Translations under genes and position numbers: made by a program
Shown here: positions 46,369 through 64,000 of the stretch, piece by piece
Layout of the letters: each line of letters opens with the position of its first letter
Numbering within the stretch: position 1 is the stretch's first letter
Assembly (NCBI GenBank): GCA_014898425.1
Contig: RCSZ01000011.1
Span: forward strand, 494,501-558,500
Direction: 5' to 3'
DNA length: 64,000 nucleotides
Source: Botryotinia globosa
Taxonomy: Eukaryota; Ascomycota; Leotiomycetes; Helotiales; Sclerotiniaceae
Notes under the pieces: model-generated
Databases searched by the model: none
The model's input: the letters and a program-made list of their open reading frames with translations, nothing else
Told to the model about the DNA's origin: nothing

Positions 46369-48639
46369 ATGTTAGCTCATAACTCAGCATCGAGACGTCA
46401 GTTACCACATCATCCACAACAATCTTCTTATAATCAGCACGGTTCCATATTTAATCCTTCGCTACCACATCAACTACCACAACCATCTCAACAACCTCAA
46501 ACTCCACTACAACCACAATCATCTCAACAACCTCAAACTCCACTACAACCACAACCACAATCACAATCTCATTCTCATTCTCATTCTTTGACGTCTTCAA
46601 CACTCACACCACACTCAGCTTTCACCACGAATAATCTTTCAAATAACAATACCTTTGATTTTGAAGGCGATCAAATTCTATTCGATATCCAACACCCATT
46701 ATCGTTTGCCTCGAATCGATTTCAACAAACTCCATTACGAACTGCCGAATATTCTTCGGATACAATCTTTCAATTACCATCTCACATGCAACAACCTGTC
46801 CAATCGAATAGTTTGATGTCCAACGGACAATTGACACCCGGTTCGACTTCCAGACAAAACCACCATCGAGAGTCTTCACTGTCGTCATTTGGTTCTCCCG
46901 CCGCCCCAGCTTCACCTTACGCACCATCCACTTTGAATCCTCAAGTAGCTGGCGAGTCATATCATGATTTTCAAGACTTTCATCCAACAGCATCGAAAAC
47001 CTTGACCCCAGCACATACACCATTACAAGAGAATTTCTTCTCGTCTCAGTACACACATCCAAACCAATACCAAAATCAGAACAACCTTTCCTTCACAATG
47101 CTTAATGACGGCTTACCAAGATTGACGGGCAACGAGCTGGTGTCGGCACCAGAGATTTATCACAGTCAAGGGTCGAGTAGGCCATCGCTAACTACAGTGG
47201 CGAGTAATGACTCACCCTCGACGCCACCGGCCTATGAGGATGAAAGGCAACAGTTCGGTATGACTTCTAGTGTGGATTATTGGTTGAACGAATACTTACT
47301 TTCATCCGATTTCAAAGCTTCTCACAGAACTTCTCCACATCAAATGCCAAAACTCGATCGCACAATGACCGATGCTTATAATGATGAGCTATTCAACCCC
47401 AACATATCTATGATTTCCGCTCCCTCCACAACTCCTGCCTCGACTCAAACAACCTCGAATCTAAGTAATGACATATTCACGCAAAGGTTACAAGCAGCGA
47501 ACAATGGACACCTGAGTACTCAACGAGAAGCCTCCGTCTTGTCTCCTCGCGAACGTTCACCTTTTCAACCAGGCTCACCATTAGCTCCTACTCCGGGAGG
47601 GTACAATGCCCACAACATGGGATTTGGCACTGCAAAACACATGCGAGAACAACAAAAGGCCAAGGACGACGCCTTAGCTATGCAAGTACAATACGAGAGG
47701 AGTAATCCAGGACAAGTCACTCCAAACACAATTTCGCCAAAGGATGTCAACTTGGTGTACAACGAAACCGAGGAGGATGCCAACAACCCATTGTTTCCAC
47801 CACCACGACCTGCACAATCAAAAGCGAGTTATCGTCAGCAGCCATCGATTGATCCAGAGCCATCCGAGTCTGAAGAACTGTCATTATCACAACAAAGCTA
47901 CGCTAGTATGGCTACAACCCGACGAGAAAGTTCATCGGCAATTTCTACAACCTCGCAAAACACTCCAACGCAGTCTCAGTTCAAATCGACTAGTCCTATA
48001 ATCACACGAGACAATCTTCGACAAATACCACAACATTATCCATTCGTCCCCTCCACGCAAAGACAAGCAAGTAATATTTCAAATATGTCAAATATGTCGA
48101 ACATGACCAATGACTTTACACCCACCTTGGGGTCAATGGAGTCTAGCAGCAGTGATTATTCACCCGATCAAGAAATCCAAAGACCAAGCGATACATCAGC
48201 AGGTAGTGGAACATATACATGCACATATCATGGATGTACATTAAGGTTCGAGACACCTCCCCAACTTCAAAAACACAAGAGGGATATGCATCGAAACTCG
48301 ACATCCTTGATCAACAACGTGGGTGGGGAAACTCGGGGTGCAATGACATCAATGGCGCAAAAGTTAAACAGTCAAAGTGGGCCTCACAAATGCGAACGGA
48401 TCAACCCATCAACAAATAAACCGTGCAACACCATCTTCTCTCGTCCATATGACCTTACCCGACATGAAGACACAATTCACAATGCAGGAAAGCAAAAGTT
48501 GCGGTGTAAATATTGTACCGAAGAGAAGACATTTAGTCGAAATGATGCTCTTACTCGGCATTTGAGAGTTGTACATCCCGAAATTCCGGCCACTATTACG
48601 AAAGGAAAAAGAAGAGGATTGGGACTTCATTCAGACTAA
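46369..48639 (+). CDS. C2H2 zinc-finger transcription factor, Rpn4-like
   Basis: Intronless, 756 residues. The first 620 residues are low-complexity Ser/Pro/Gln/Thr/Asn, with Pro/Gln repeats (PQSSQQPQTPLQPQ) near the start and many SP/TP sites; this looks like a disordered activation region. The C-terminus has three C2H2 fingers. The first is CTYHGCTLRFETPPQLQKHK-type. The second is CERINPSTNKPCNTIF followed by SRPYDLTRHEDTIH, and the third is CKYCTEEKTFSRNDALTRHL ending RVVHPE. The pair with SRPYDLTRHE and SRNDALTRH is what I associate with fungal Rpn4-type factors, activators of proteasome genes. That link is from memory and is moderate. Another C2H2 regulator is the alternative. The start is the first ATG of the open frame. 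Confidence 0.88.
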   Translation: MLAHNSASRRQLPHHPQQSSYNQHGSIFNPSLPHQLPQPSQQPQTPLQPQSSQQPQTPLQPQPQSQSHSHSHSLTSSTLTPHSAFTTNNLSNNNTFDFEGDQILFDIQHPLSFASNRFQQTPLRTAEYSSDTIFQLPSHMQQPVQSNSLMSNGQLTPGSTSRQNHHRESSLSSFGSPAAPASPYAPSTLNPQVAGESYHDFQDFHPTASKTLTPAHTPLQENFFSSQYTHPNQYQNQNNLSFTMLNDGLPRLTGNELVSAPEIYHSQGSSRPSLTTVASNDSPSTPPAYEDERQQFGMTSSVDYWLNEYLLSSDFKASHRTSPHQMPKLDRTMTDAYNDELFNPNISMISAPSTTPASTQTTSNLSNDIFTQRLQAANNGHLSTQREASVLSPRERSPFQPGSPLAPTPGGYNAHNMGFGTAKHMREQQKAKDDALAMQVQYERSNPGQVTPNTISPKDVNLVYNETEEDANNPLFPPPRPAQSKASYRQQPSIDPEPSESEELSLSQQSYASMATTRRESSSAISTTSQNTPTQSQFKSTSPIITRDNLRQIPQHYPFVPSTQRQASNISNMSNMSNMTNDFTPTLGSMESSSSDYSPDQEIQRPSDTSAGSGTYTCTYHGCTLRFETPPQLQKHKRDMHRNSTSLINNVGGETRGAMTSMAQKLNSQSGPHKCERINPSTNKPCNTIFSRPYDLTRHEDTIHNAGKQKLRCKYCTEEKTFSRNDALTRHLRVVHPEIPATITKGKRRGLGLHSD

Positions 48640-51551
48640 GAGCGTTGCTACTTTGAACTACTCTCCTTCTCCTTCCCGTTTGGGCATTTGATAACCATCA
48701 GGATCCAAATTCCATGGTCAATGGGATGTGGTGGAATGAAACGAAATGAGATAAACGGAGTCAATTAATCAGCAGTTTATTATCGATTACGAATAATGAA
48801 ATGATTGGTTGTTCGAGATTCGAGATGATTCGTTCACTGGAAGTTTGTGTGAAGGAAGATAATGTTCGATCGCACCACCTCAGCCACATCCACCTCCATC
48901 ACTCCACTTTATTGGGTTTTATGCTCACACCAACTCCACTTTTAATAGTCGGCTGTTGACTTCTCCTTCCTACCGACCATCCATCATAGCTACTTACTGC
49001 AGTGCCCTAGTACATGACCAATATCATCATCATCATCATTATCATCATGATCTACATGACGGGAATGGATTGATTGGATGGTTCGGATTTGGGCTCGACT
49101 CTGCGAATTCTCATCATGGGAGCCAGAAATGACAATGGAAATTGAATTTTCTGGAGTGTTTGTGATTGGATGATAGGATGATTGGAATATTATCGTCTCT
49201 TCTTCAAACTCAAACTCCTTGACTCCATTTGCTCCAACAGTTCAACAGTCCAGCAGTCCAGCAGTCCAGGACTCCAAGGCTCTATCTTATCGGTCTTGTC
49301 CGCATTCCTTTTTGGCATCTAGATTCCAAGCCCTTGTTTTTCTTGACTTCGGAACTCAAGGGAACTTAGCCCGAATTAATCCATGGTTTTTCAAGAAATC
49401 CATGATTTCATGATTCATGGATTTTTTGATGGGATTCAAAATAGATATTGGATGACGAAATCATTTATGCACGATTTGATGCACGAAGGGTCTTTCTTTT
49501 CTTTTTTGGTCTCCGCATATTTGTGGATACCGGGTACGGTACCATGCATTCATTATCCATAGATGTTGGATTGATTTGTTTATTTGAAATGGTTCGATTT
49601 CGGAAGCTCGGACTTTTATCGCCAAAGAGGCTAGAAGTTAGAACAGTCCGTCAACTCAATTGAGCAATTGGGGGGGAGGATCTGTGGTGTTACACTTTCG
49701 GTTCCATGACATCATCATCGATGCGCACGAAAGACTCGTGACGATTTACACTTTGACACGTTTATACCTTCACACCCTCGATTTTTCACACATTTACAAG
49801 CAGAAGATTGTTTGTAAGTGGTCATGTGATACAACAACGCAATGTATTATGCCCTTGTGATTTTAAACAAAAAAAACATGTTATGAGCGGTCAGTATCAG
49901 GTTTTGGTATTTTTTAGGTTTATTGTTTACTGTTTTTATTGTTTGAAAACTCACATCTTAAAGCGCATTGCGAAAAGGCATGGAATGGGGTGGAATAAAT
50001 TATACTTGATTGACTTTTAGCGGGAACTGGGCTCAAGGGACATTGGGCATAGCATTTTGGGGTACATTGGTCAATTGGACTAAATTTATTTTACTTTATC
50101 AATACTCCGGCAGTTAAAATATTTCATGTTTTCTATTTTCTTCACCTCCTTTTCTTTTCTTTTTCCTTTGGGCTGAAAGGCCTAGACTGGATTTGTATAT
50201 TATCATATCACTACACCGATTGTATTATATTCTATTATCTTGTTACTTTCTCATCTCTTCCTTTGTTCTCATATTTCAAAGACTGTATAATGAACTCGAT
50301 GGATATCCAAGAAGAGAGGAGAGTAATGTATCATGAAAGAGCATGGTCTCATTATCATGTTATGATATAGGGAGATGTATTAAAAATATTTAGAAATTAG
50401 AAGCGTATTATACTATAGTAAACCAATTTTATATCATTCTTTACTCGTTAATTGGCATGAGGTGTAAATGTTGATGAATTCTGGTGTTAAAATGGGTGTC
50501 TTTGATATCTAACCCATTCGAATAAGTTTACTGGTTGTTGATCTTGATGAATGGATGAATGGATGCATGCATGCATCAATGGAGATGACTCGATCGCTAT
50601 CGTTTGGTGATGTGGGATGAAATGAATAAGGTATTTAAGCCTGCGTCAGATTACGACTATTGTTCTTCAATATCAAGATAGTAATAGATAACATAGCTAG
50701 GTAGACATAGAGAAGATATTTCGAAATCAAGTGGCATTTAGTGAGTGGATGATGAGAGTGATGAGAGTGATGAAAGTGATGAAAGTGATGAGAGTGATGA
50801 GAGTGATGAGAGTGACAAAAGATGCAACGAGAAACGCGAGATAAAACCAACCTAAACCAAAATCAAATTACCCATAAAGCGCTCGTTATATATCAGGAGA
50901 TTCAAATGGAGCGATACAAACCTCCAAGATGAGCTCAGAATGATTGATCAATATCAATTTGAATAACACCTCCTTCTCTCCAACACCCTATCATCTCACT
51001 ATCAATATCTCTCTTTCAAATCTAAATCCAGATCTAGGATGCGAATATATACATACCCATTGAATTACAACTCCAAGTTCATGAGACGTGTAGGAAATCA
51101 ACCATTTGCAATGAGAAATCGAAGAGGGACTATATCATTTGACTACAAATGAACCGGTGTACACACATAATTAAAATAAAAAAACATGAAATTACATTGA
51201 AAGAAATCGATTTTGTGCCAAGTTCATTGCATCTGATAATGACTCCTTTACCAGCTAGCAATATAGGACTTGTAACCATTCAATCTCTGAAAGAATATTG
51301 TCAACTACTCTCATCACTCACCATATACCCCTTGGTCAAAACTAGACCGAGTCACCCAATCAACTATCGCCATGGATAAAAGCATCACACTCAGAAAGAT
51401 ACATAGCATATAAAAGAAAAAACGAGTTTTCATTTCACATCAAATCAACAGCTATTTCATTTTTTCTTTCCATAAACCATATAACTCATACCATACATTT
51501 ATCTCTCATCTAATCATCGATACCTAGACATGAAGCACATTCATCCCTAAT
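48640..51551. other. intergenic region between zinc-finger gene and ARO1
   Basis: 2.9 kb without a supported gene; the two genes converge here. It contains short repeats: (ATC)n around 49,022-49,050, CAGCAGTCC-like direct repeats at about 49,240-49,272, GGATGAAT/GCATGCAT words near 50,550, and a 9-bp GATGAGAGT tandem (separate entry). ORFs in these stretches are short and follow the repeats. Confidence 0.45.
50750..50814 (+). repeat. 9-bp tandem repeat
   Basis: About seven units of GATGAGAGT / GATGAAAGT. The complementary strand reads as a His/Ser run, an artefact of the repeat. Confidence 0.88.
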
Positions 51552-58281
<6,730 letters not shown>

Positions 58282-60851
58282 TCATATACTTACATTGAAC
58301 CTGTATGAATTTCCACCGCTGAGCACTTTCCTCGTTCCAGCCACCTCAAAGACACCACTTGTGTTACTCGGTGCATTTATAATGACATCCACGACTCCTT
58401 TATCCAATGTCCACTTCACGCTCAAGCTTCCATTAAAAGCAGTCACCACCCTGGCGCTGGCAGTCTTGAGCCCCATGGCCAAACCAACATCCGGATTGAT
58501 AAGCCAGTTTCTATAGCCATACCCAGATAGACCATCAGCACGTCTCAATCCAGCAGCCCATTCGGTAAGTAAATATGTAGGTGCTCCACCCCATGGATGT
58601 GCAAGACTTGTGAACAACCCAATTCCCGGGTTACCTTCAAGATCTACATACTCCCAGCTTGCACCTGTGGATGTTTTTGGATTTGACAACATTGGAGACC
58701 AGAGGCTTTCGAGTAAGCTCAGAGCCGTGCTACTTGCATTGTGTGAGATAATCGCTGCAAGCAAAAACCCATTTATATTAGGCGAAATATTTGTGCTGAG
58801 ATCCGAACTATTGACTTGTGTCGAATCTTTATATCCCGGCCCAAGCTTTAGGGCGTCGAGAGCTTGTAAGGATTGAAGTGCTTGGGTAGTATTTGCTGTG
58901 CCTGATGTGATACAGAATCCAATTGCCGCAATAGAATAATCGTCAGGCGAAGCGGCAGAAAGGGAATAAACGCCGATGGTTGGATTCCACAACTGTCTGT
59001 TGATCGCGGTGGATAATTTCGTTGCCGCAGTTTGATACTTGGTAGCTGACGCCAAATCATTTAAAGCCATAGCCACTTCCACGAGCTGGCTTAACGCTTG
59101 CACAAGGGCACAGGAGTCAGCAGAGCCTTGGCTCGGACCAAGGAACGAAGAGAGAAAGACAGGTAGACCAGTATCAGGACTGAGTTGTGCGATCAACCAA
59201 TCTGCCTGAAGTTGCCAGTTTGACCATGTTTGACTTGCAAATTCAAGGTCATTGCTTGACGAAATATAATTAGAGAAGGATATCAATCCAAGAATTTGAT
59301 AATCAGCTAGAACAGGACCGAAGGAAAATGACTGCTTAGCGCCAGATGCATTGTAACCAATCGGCGGAGCGAACGGTAAAAGCCCATTCTCTCCTTGCCA
59401 GTCTAGAAAGGTATTCAAAGTCCCCTTTAAATGGTCATTTCGAGAAGTGGTGACCGGTATTATGCGGCTTGTATGACAAAAGTCTCCTAACCATACTAGA
59501 CGATCTCGTTTCGCGCCATCTAGACACGTTGTTTGGAGGTTAGAGTGAACGCCGTACTCAAACAGTACCAAATCTGTATCAGTCATCATCGTGTTGTTAT
59601 ACAAAAGCGACTGATTGAATGTGTCCCGAACGATCACATTCTTGATGTAGCCAACCTGATCTTGCCAGCCACCAAATCCAAAAGTGCCAGCCGTCTGTAT
59701 TGGCGTTTCCCCAACATAATAAGACGACAAGGAAGTATTGAAGATTTCTGCGTCATCTATGTATACCGCAAGGTTATTTGCAGTATCAAGGATGGTCCGC
59801 ACCTTATACCAGGTGTTCTCTTTCATGGGAGGTGTATTGAATACATCTAGGTGGTAAGAAGTAACTGTCGTGACATTGACTAAAGAGAAACCATAGGAAA
59901 GAATCAAGGAATTTGGTGGAGTGAGTGTGGTGTTCGTGTTGACAAAGGTTGTATTTTTAGGTAGCTCTCCAATTAGGTTCAATTGGAGGCCTGAGGGTCT
60001 ACCAATTGGTACTCCAATTGCCCAGCCTATCCCGCCTCTTTTGATCATAGTGTCAAACTCCAACGTGTAATTCTGAAATGATGCGCCTTTAATTGTAAGT
60101 CCTGGTTTCATACCCCTTACAAGAGCACCATTTATATCAAACTCCCACATGGAACCCTGGGTTCCGCGATCGATGCAGGCTACTGATGATGCTCTAGCTC
60201 CAAGGGCCCAAATATCGTTAAGCATGACATTGTCGGACTCAAACCCACCGGGCAGTGTACTGACATCAATATCCGATACTGACGCAGTAAATCCAATAGT
60301 TGAAAACGTTACGCTTCCCGATGTCAAGAGGCGGATTGATTGCCATCTTTGTCCTCCTTGAAGTAGAAATGCTTGGAAAGGTCCAGTCTCATTGAGTTCA
60401 AAGGTTTCAACACGATACGTATTCGAAAGACCAGTTGCAAAGGGGAAAGGTCCGTCAGAGAAGTTAGTAATGAGACCCTGGAATTCTTCCGAGTATTTGA
60501 CCTCAATTTGAACTTTCCCACTGATGAATTCTATATCATAGTATGGATAACCTGCGACTTCATGGCCATAATCTAGCGTGGCCACTGGTGTCGATGGAGT
60601 AAGCTCAAATTTGGCCCCACTCGATAGGGGTAAGGTTGGTTCAGTCGCCAGCCCTATCCTAAGTGGTTTGGTCACAGAAGTAGACGAACTGTTCATGTGT
60701 AAGGTTAGCATTTTTCACATTCATTTCGATTGTTAACATACCTGTGAAGATCTCGGGAATGGGAGGAAAGTCTTGATCCTGTCGCAAGTGCAGCAATTTG
60801 AGTTGTCATCAACAACCATGTTGTCAAGTAATGAGCGATACTCGGATTCAT
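58282..60851 (-). CDS. secreted GH78 alpha-L-rhamnosidase-like glycosidase
   Basis: Likely removes terminal alpha-L-rhamnose from plant glycosides or pectin side chains outside the cell. Exons 60742-60851 and 58282-60688; a 53-bp intron with branch GCTAAC; 838 residues. The first exon gives a signal peptide (MNPSIAHYLTTWLLMTTQIAAL, Ala-rich cleavage region). Then comes a beta-sandwich part (YDIEFISGKVQIEVKYSEEF), followed by DRGTQGSMWEFD. An inserted region at about residues 243-392 resembles LamG/concanavalin-type lectin folds (ENTWYKVRTILDTANNLAVYIDDAEIF). After it, CLDGAKRDRLVWLGDF is the hallmark of GH78, with the acidic catalytic region; the (alpha/alpha)6 barrel follows to about 740, including HPWGGAPTYLLTEWAAGLR. 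A C-terminal beta domain ends the protein. Many N-glycosylation sequons fit secretion. GH106 or another six-hairpin family is less likely. Confidence 0.86.
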
Positions 60852-61360
60852 GATGACAATATCAACCATAAAACCTGAAAGGAATGATTGCGGTCACGTG
60901 CTTCTGGAGAGGCGAAGATAATGTGCTGGAACTTGAGATTATCCTGATATAGGAAACATCAAGCACGTTCTTATACCGATACGAAATCATGTCTGCGATG
61001 AAATGGGTGGTTGGGGTTTCTTTTCTGCCGAGCGTGTGATGTCAGCTAAGTGAAATCTAACCGGGTATGGGGATACTGTACGATACGTGAAAGTGGGTGT
61101 GAATGACTAGCAATTACAGAAGGTTTTTTTCGGCCTCGGATAAATTTATCGCGAGTCTATTTGTTCACAGTGGACGGCGGCATCCGAGAGAAAATGCGGA
61201 GAACTGTGGGGTATCCATACGCGTATCGTACTCCTAATAAATTATACGAAGGCTCACGAGTCACGACCGACAGCAAAAGCTGATTACCAACGACCTATAT
61301 ATACCTCGATCAAAATTTGATATCAAATCAGTGAATTGATAATACTTTTTAAAACTTTCA
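60852..61360. other. upstream region of the GH78 gene
   Basis: Promoter region of the minus-strand glycosidase gene. No gene is supported. Composition is ordinary until about 61,340. Confidence 0.45.
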
Positions 61361-61910
61361 GGAATGGCTGTTCATCGAACACTGATTTTTTCCGTATATA
61401 ATTGGAAAGAATTTTAGATACAATTCTAAATTAAAATGCGATTTTAAAAAAGATTTATATTAAAATCTTATCTTGATTTTATAGGTTCGGTGTTCAATTT
61501 TCTCTGTTAGTTGTAAGTAAGGCTAAGCAGATTATATATTTAAACTGAAGATTACATATTTTTATATTATAACATTTTTGAGCAATATAAAATATTAGGC
61601 CAAGATTATACACGTGTTTGTCTAGTCAATCAAACGCTCAAAATGAATCAAAGTAGAGTGAATTTGAAGGTGGTTTTTAATAGGTTGTTAAAAAAGCTAT
61701 CATAGATTTTGAAAGATATTTATTTATATTTGTATTATATAATACTAAAATCACATAATTTCAGAAAAAATCTTATTTCTAAGGATTTCAGCCGAATTTT
61801 TCTTTTAAATTTATTGTATAGGAAAAATTGATATATATTTGCTTGACTAATATTATATATCATATTATGTTAACCAATACAACCAAATATTATAACATAG
61901 ATGCCCAACC
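61361..61910. repeat. AT-rich block
   Basis: AT-rich and ORF-poor, with short inverted words of the type GATTTTAAAA / TTTTAAAATC. Probably decayed repeat DNA, but no element identity can be assigned by eye. Confidence 0.5.
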
Positions 61911-62299
61911 CTAGTTGCGAGGGATTGTACCGTTGAAGCTCCTCGCTTTTAGTGCGAAAAGGACTTGGCTATACTCCACCCGTCCACTACTCAAGTATAA
62001 GGTCTATGCAATTGTTTACCGTTCCAGCTTCCGAACTCATATCTTCAACCGAATGCCCTGTCCAGACCAAGTTAATTGGGGAAACAATAAAGAGAGGGGG
62101 TGGATGAATGTCATTATAGAGACAAGTCTACTGTCTCCTCCCTGCTCTGCATAATCACGTCCATTTCCCAGGCGTGGCTAGTACCCAACGAAACCACAAT
62201 TCCCGTGAAAACCCTGTATATGTCAAGTTTTTTTCCCTCTTGGTACGCACAAAGGCCTCGTAAATTGCATAAAAGCTTGTATGAGATTTCATTGTTTTG

Positions 62300-62621
62300 T
62301 ACGGAGGTCGCGGTCATTTTGGAAGAGACTAGGTAGCCCTGTAGATGCCTATAATTAAGCACTCTAATTAGTCATTATAAGGTATGCTAAATCAATTTTA
62401 AACACATATCAGGCTTAACGAGCCTATAAGCTTCAAACTTCGAAATCCTGAGTTGATCTAAAGCCTAATTGAGCCTAGAATACAGACATTGCTAGCCTAT
62501 TCGGGTAAAGCGGAGATCAATTTTTATAGATCCCGACTAAATCCAACGTATTATAAAGCCGTATAGCGTATACACCCTGAAAGAGTCTATAATCTCTTCC
62601 AAAATGACCGCGACCTTCGTA
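62300..62621. repeat. 31-bp inverted repeat pair around a short spacer
   Basis: 62300-62330 and 62591-62621 are inverted copies with 29 of 31 bases matching; the shared core is GGTCGCGGTCATTTTGGAAG. The two mismatches are both transitions, as RIP would give. The spacer is about 260 bp with no gene. This could be the ends of a small non-autonomous element, or two inserts of one conserved word. Confidence 0.6.
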
Positions 62622-62879
62622 GATATAGATGATTAAGTACAATTTCTTTTTGATTGAATCTCCTATGCATTTTCTAATTCTATTATTAGCTTTCCCAGAA
62701 GAGTCTCCCTTCAGGAAAGCTTTATATATATCATTATCACCAAAAATTGTAGATATACTATATAAATTGATTGAAATATTGAATAAATGAAAAGAAAAAG
62801 GGAAAAGAAAAGAAAAGAGGGAGAGTAAGCGAATGGAAAAAGAAAAGACGGCTTTCAAAGCGTAAACTTATTTCGAATT

Positions 62880-64000
62880 GTTTAATCAGGGGTTACATTT
62901 CTCTTTCATCCCTTATTATATTAATAAAAAGGTCTTATTAATTTATCTATTGTTTTAGGAATTCATTATTTTTTGATATTTTTTAATATGATTATTTATA
63001 GAATTATAAAAAAAGATATGTATTATATTTATTAATTATATATAATTTGATATATATTTTTTGGGTCAATTGTTTTTGAAATTATTTTTATTGATTTTAG
63101 TAATATATTTTTTATAATAATATTTTAATAATCAAAACTTTGTTTTCTTCATATATATTTTAATCATATTTTTATTATTTTCATTTTTATGAGTTAAACT
63201 TTTTTATAAATTTGAAAACTATATTCTTTTTATTAATATTATAATTTTTTATTTATAATTTGTTATATAATTATCTTTTATTGATTTTGACATAACTATC
63301 TCTTTTTTTTTAATTTTTGTTTATACTATTTATTCTTTTCGATGAAAATTGATTATTTAAATAATTTTTAAAATATTTAGAAATACATTTTATAATTTTA
63401 GTATATCAAATAATAATAAATTTCTTAGCTTTTTTCTTTCAATTATTATTTCCAAATTGTTCAAGTTTATAGAAAATCATTTTTATAAAAATAATTTAAT
63501 TTTTTTAATACATTTATATAAAAAAATTAAATTATATACGTATTAACGCAAGTACTAATATGATTATATGAATTATATTCCGATGATTTATATCAATTTA
63601 AAAAATAGGTATTTTAAATAAATCAATATTATTATATATATAAATTGATATTTATGTATAATCGATATCCCTATATCTTGTACAACCCTGTATCTTGCAC
63701 ACTTTTATTTCTTCTAAAAATAACATTTCAAAAATAATATATAATCAACTAATCATTATATTCTATTGAAAATTATAATATAAATATCGTAATATTATTT
63801 CTTTTATATAAAAATATAAAATTCTAATTCTAATTATTAATGAAATAGAAATTCTAATATTGAGTTTATTGAGATAAGAATATTGTATATTAATTTATTT
63901 AATAATAAAAATAATAAAAGTTTATTTTTAGAATGTTTTTATATAAATTTGAAAATATTTTGATATAAAGAATCAAAAAAAGTTATATTTAATATTAAAA
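62880..64000. repeat. AT-rich island running to the window edge
   Basis: Almost pure A/T with homopolymer runs and no coding potential, starting sharply near 62,890 and continuing past base 64000. It resembles 13,200-13,888 in composition. Most likely a RIP-eroded transposon block; the element type is not recognisable. Confidence 0.65.

Noticed and set aside
50635..50850. His-rich minus-strand ORF
   Set aside because: Translation of the GATGAGAGT tandem repeat only.

Overview
The window reads as nuclear DNA of a filamentous ascomycete (Pezizomycotina). Genes have short introns (mostly 41-90 bp) with GT-AG borders and CTRAC-like branch points. The proteins are fungal-type: a pentafunctional AROM protein, Ira-type RasGAP, Uso1, Rat1 and Rav1. 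Gene-dense DNA of ordinary composition alternates with very AT-rich, ORF-poor islands carrying decayed repeats, as expected after repeat-induced point mutation (RIP). A Leotiomycete of the Botrytis/Sclerotinia type fits, but the genus is inference. All gene models below were spliced by hand, and reading phase was checked across every junction.

Layout: 1-2090 (-) 5' part of RAV1 (V-ATPase assembly), cut by the window edge; 2633-3090 (-) a small spliced ORF of unknown family, possibly broken; 3352-7498 (-) SFI1 (centrin-binding, spindle pole body); 8334-8766 (+) a twin CX9C protein like the complex I assembly factor NDUFAF8; 9159-12533 (-) cytosolic isoleucyl-tRNA synthetase. From about 13.2 to 18.6 kb the DNA is AT-rich and holds a solo LTR, a broken GMC oxidoreductase gene, a foldback element and two decayed copies of one repeat. 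Then come 19297-27880 (-) a 14-exon Ira/neurofibromin RasGAP, 29291-32373 (-) RAT1, 33048-36454 (+) USO1, 37009-37321 (-) a doubtful small membrane ORF, 37679-39479 (+) a conserved-looking protein I cannot name, and 39789-40527 (-) an NDUFAF2-like complex I assembly factor. A 5.8 kb gene-poor stretch leads to 46369-48639 (+), a C2H2 zinc-finger regulator resembling fungal Rpn4-type factors. It is followed by 51552-56363 (-) ARO1 and 58282-60851 (-) a secreted GH78 alpha-L-rhamnosidase-like enzyme with an inserted lectin-like domain. The right end, from about 61.3 kb, is again AT-rich repeat DNA.

Most genes are single-copy housekeeping functions with no operon-like logic. Two complex I assembly factors (NDUFAF8-like and NDUFAF2-like) lie about 31 kb apart. 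The isoleucyl-tRNA synthetase and ARO1 genes each carry a perfect TGASTCA box upstream, consistent with shared cross-pathway (Gcn4/CPC1) control. I saw no convincing new multi-gene system. The most interesting items are the tandemly amplified SFI1 repeats, the spliced ORF at 2.6-3.1 kb, the GMC pseudogene with repeat copies on both sides, the foldback element, and the lectin-like insertion in the rhamnosidase.
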